Program-made: the position numbers and the translations under genes
Shown here: positions 6,465 to 7,615 of the stretch, in pieces
Numbering within the stretch: the first letter of the stretch is position 1
Layout: every line of letters begins with the position of its first letter
The notes under the pieces: generated by a model
Seen by the model: the letters and a program-made list of their open reading frames with translations, nothing else
Told to the model about the DNA's origin: nothing
Databases searched by the model: none
NCBI GenBank assembly: GCA_002491165.1
Contig: DKVK01000111.1
Location: 7,211 to 14,825 of the forward strand
Reading direction: 5' to 3'
Length of the DNA: 7,615 bases
Source: Porphyromonadaceae bacterium UBA7180
GTDB lineage: Bacteria > Bacteroidota > Bacteroidia > Bacteroidales > Muribaculaceae

Positions 6465-6758
6465 TGTGCTGATATAAACTTCACTGTAAAAATATGTCCA
6501 TTGAGGATATTGAAGTGCAGGTCGCTACAACTTCACTGAATGCAAAAATAATTCAAAGATTTGATATTTCCAAATTATTTTTGAAAAATTCTTTGATAAA
6601 TCTATAAACGCTTTAAAATCAGTAAGATAAATATTAATTAAAATTATCAGAAAAAAAAGTTTGCAGGGCATTGCAACATTTTCGGCGTTACATCGTTACA
6701 AAATAAAAAATATGGCACACATAGTGGGCCGTACCTAATCACACAGCTAAGTAAAGAC
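6465..6758. other. AT-rich divergent intergenic region between dnaX and the adenosyltransferase gene
   Basis: The dnaX side holds its promoter and two copies of AACTTCACTG (6477-6486 and 6529-6538). The second copy partly pairs with TGAAGT at 6511-6516. On the adenosyltransferase side I see no exact TAnnTTTG box. There is a TTGCA/TGCAA inverted repeat (6661-6676) and an eight-codon open frame (ATG 6712, stop 6736-6738). No cobalamin riboswitch features are evident, and the space is short for one. Confidence 0.6.
6543..6573 (-). promoter_or_regulatory. Bacteroidetes-type promoter of dnaX
   Basis: On the minus strand the -7 box TATTTTTG (6543-6550) matches TAnnTTTG, with a TTG -33 box at 6571-6573 exactly 20 bases upstream. 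The start would lie near 6536, giving a leader of about 70 nt before the dnaX ATG at 6464. Confidence 0.75.
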
Positions 6759-7319
6759 ATGGCAAAAAGCGCACTATATACCGGCGGCGGCGACGCCGGT
6801 AAAACATCTCTGGTAGGCGGCCAGCGCATCGCGAAAGATGCCGCACGCCTCGAAGCATACGGGACACTCGACGAATTCTCATCACAGCTCGGAGTGGTGC
6901 TCTCGCAGCCCGACTGCCCTGAAGAGCAGCGCAGCAACATGCTCAAAGTGCAGAACATGCTCTTCAACCTCGGCGGATACCTCGCCACACTACCCGAACC
7001 GGGCAAGACGCCCGCCGCCTGGGGGCTCCGGGTCACCGACATAGCCGAAGTGGAAGGATGGATTGACGAACTCGACTCGCAGACGCCCAAGGTACACGCC
7101 TTCGTTCTCCCCGGCGGCACACCCCTCTCGGCCTTCGCGCAGGTGGCACGCGCCGTCTGCCGCCGCGCAGAACGCCGCATCGTCACCCTCGCCCAACAAG
7201 AATACGTGGACCCCGCGCTCATGAAATACATAAACCGCCTGAGCGACTACCTCTTCATCCTGGCGCGCTACTTCAACCACCGCGCCGGAGTGCCCGACAT
7301 CACCTGGCAGAAAAGGTAA
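6759..7319 (+). CDS. pduO: PduO-type cob(I)alamin adenosyltransferase
   Basis: This enzyme transfers the adenosyl group of ATP to the cobalt of reduced corrinoids, making adenosylcobalamin for enzymes such as methylmalonyl-CoA mutase. At 186 residues it is the normal length for the cytosolic trimeric PduO/MMAB family. The N-terminal ATP-binding segment YTGGGDAGKTSLVGG (7-21) is followed by the conserved RLEAYGTLDE (30-39). The C-terminal family signatures LPGGTPLSAF, ARAVCRRAERR and YINRLSDYLFILAR are all present. The first motif differs slightly from the usual T-G-D spacing residues (Gly for Thr at position 10). The ATG at 6759 gives the usual short N-terminus, with a weak ribosome site. It is followed 59 bp later by the DUF2795-type gene and is probably co-transcribed with it. 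The symbol denotes family type, not a propanediol operon. Confidence 0.95.
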   Translation: MAKSALYTGGGDAGKTSLVGGQRIAKDAARLEAYGTLDEFSSQLGVVLSQPDCPEEQRSNMLKVQNMLFNLGGYLATLPEPGKTPAAWGLRVTDIAEVEGWIDELDSQTPKVHAFVLPGGTPLSAFAQVARAVCRRAERRIVTLAQQEYVDPALMKYINRLSDYLFILARYFNHRAGVPDITWQKR

Positions 7320-7378
7320 GCACCGCGGAAAAGAGAAAAATTTAACAACAGAACAAAAACGAAAAAACATAAGAAAAC

Positions 7379-7600
7379 ATGTACTGGACACTTGAACTCG
7401 CATCCAAACTTGAAGACGCGCCCTGGCCCGCCACGCGCGAAGAACTCATAGACTACGCCATGCGCAGCGGCGCGCCGATGGAAGTAATAGAAAACCTCCA
7501 GGAGATAGAAGACGAAGGTGAGACCTACGACAGCATAGAAGACATCTGGCCCGACTACCCCTCCAACGAAGACTTCTTCTTCAACGAGGATGAATACTGA
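7379..7600 (+). CDS. Small acidic DUF2795-type protein
   Basis: This complete 73-residue protein resembles the short Bacteroidetes DUF2795 family, whose function is unknown to me. The first half (LEDAPWPATREELIDYAMRS) looks like a small helical domain, followed by EVIENLQEIEDEGE. The C-terminal third is strongly acidic and aromatic (IWPDYPSNEDFFFNEDEY). There is no signal peptide or membrane segment, so it should be cytosolic. It lies 59 bp downstream of the adenosyltransferase gene on the same strand. The A-rich spacer ending AAAACATG is typical of Bacteroidetes start regions. A binding or regulatory role is plausible but not shown. Confidence 0.9.
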   Translation: MYWTLELASKLEDAPWPATREELIDYAMRSGAPMEVIENLQEIEDEGETYDSIEDIWPDYPSNEDFFFNEDEY

Positions 7601-7615
7601 AGTATAACAGGTAGT

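Noticed and set aside
6465..6758. Cobalamin riboswitch before the adenosyltransferase gene
   Set aside because: The space is AT-rich and short, and I see no B12-box or conserved core. Control by B12 is not supported here.
1..7615. CRISPR array, toxin-antitoxin or phage-defence system
   Set aside because: No regularly spaced repeats, Cas motifs, or small paired toxin-antitoxin genes are visible. The only mobile signal is the partial IS.

Overview
The window looks like chromosomal DNA from a Bacteroidales member (Bacteroidetes). Three things point there. Two promoters match the phylum's own consensus (TTG, 20 bases, TAnnTTTG) exactly. Ribosome-binding sites are weak and A-rich. The gene families are also typical: a DnaX with a long Gln/Pro linker, a 73-residue acidic DUF2795-type protein, and a YD-like lipoprotein. 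The fairly high G+C of the genes fits a GC-richer gut lineage such as Muribaculaceae or Alistipes, but I cannot settle the genus.

Layout. Bases 1-936 are the 3' part of an IS4-type DDE transposase on the + strand, cut by the window edge. A 42-bp perfect palindrome (970-1011) separates it from a convergent tRNA-Leu(CAA) gene (1013-1097, minus), which has a clear promoter at 1107-1137. Three minus-strand genes follow. The first in coordinates (1229-3304) is a 691-residue protein of apparent repeated DNA-binding modules and unknown function. The second (3703-4572) is a predicted lipoprotein with YD-like beta repeats. The third (4626-6464) is dnaX, encoding the DNA polymerase III gamma/tau subunit. 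The lipoprotein gene lies 53 bp downstream of dnaX and may be read with it. A 398-bp gap (3305-3702) holds several inverted repeats and a terminator on the + strand that serves no visible gene.

A 294-bp AT-rich region (6465-6758) separates dnaX from two + strand genes: a PduO-type cob(I)alamin adenosyltransferase (6759-7319) and the small DUF2795-type protein (7379-7600).

Most of the window is housekeeping: replication clamp loading, a leucine tRNA and cobalamin activation. I see no CRISPR array, toxin-antitoxin pair or defence cluster. The least understood parts are the 691-residue multi-HTH protein with the structured region upstream of it, and a run of nine C in the dnaX linker that could allow a shortened gamma-like product.
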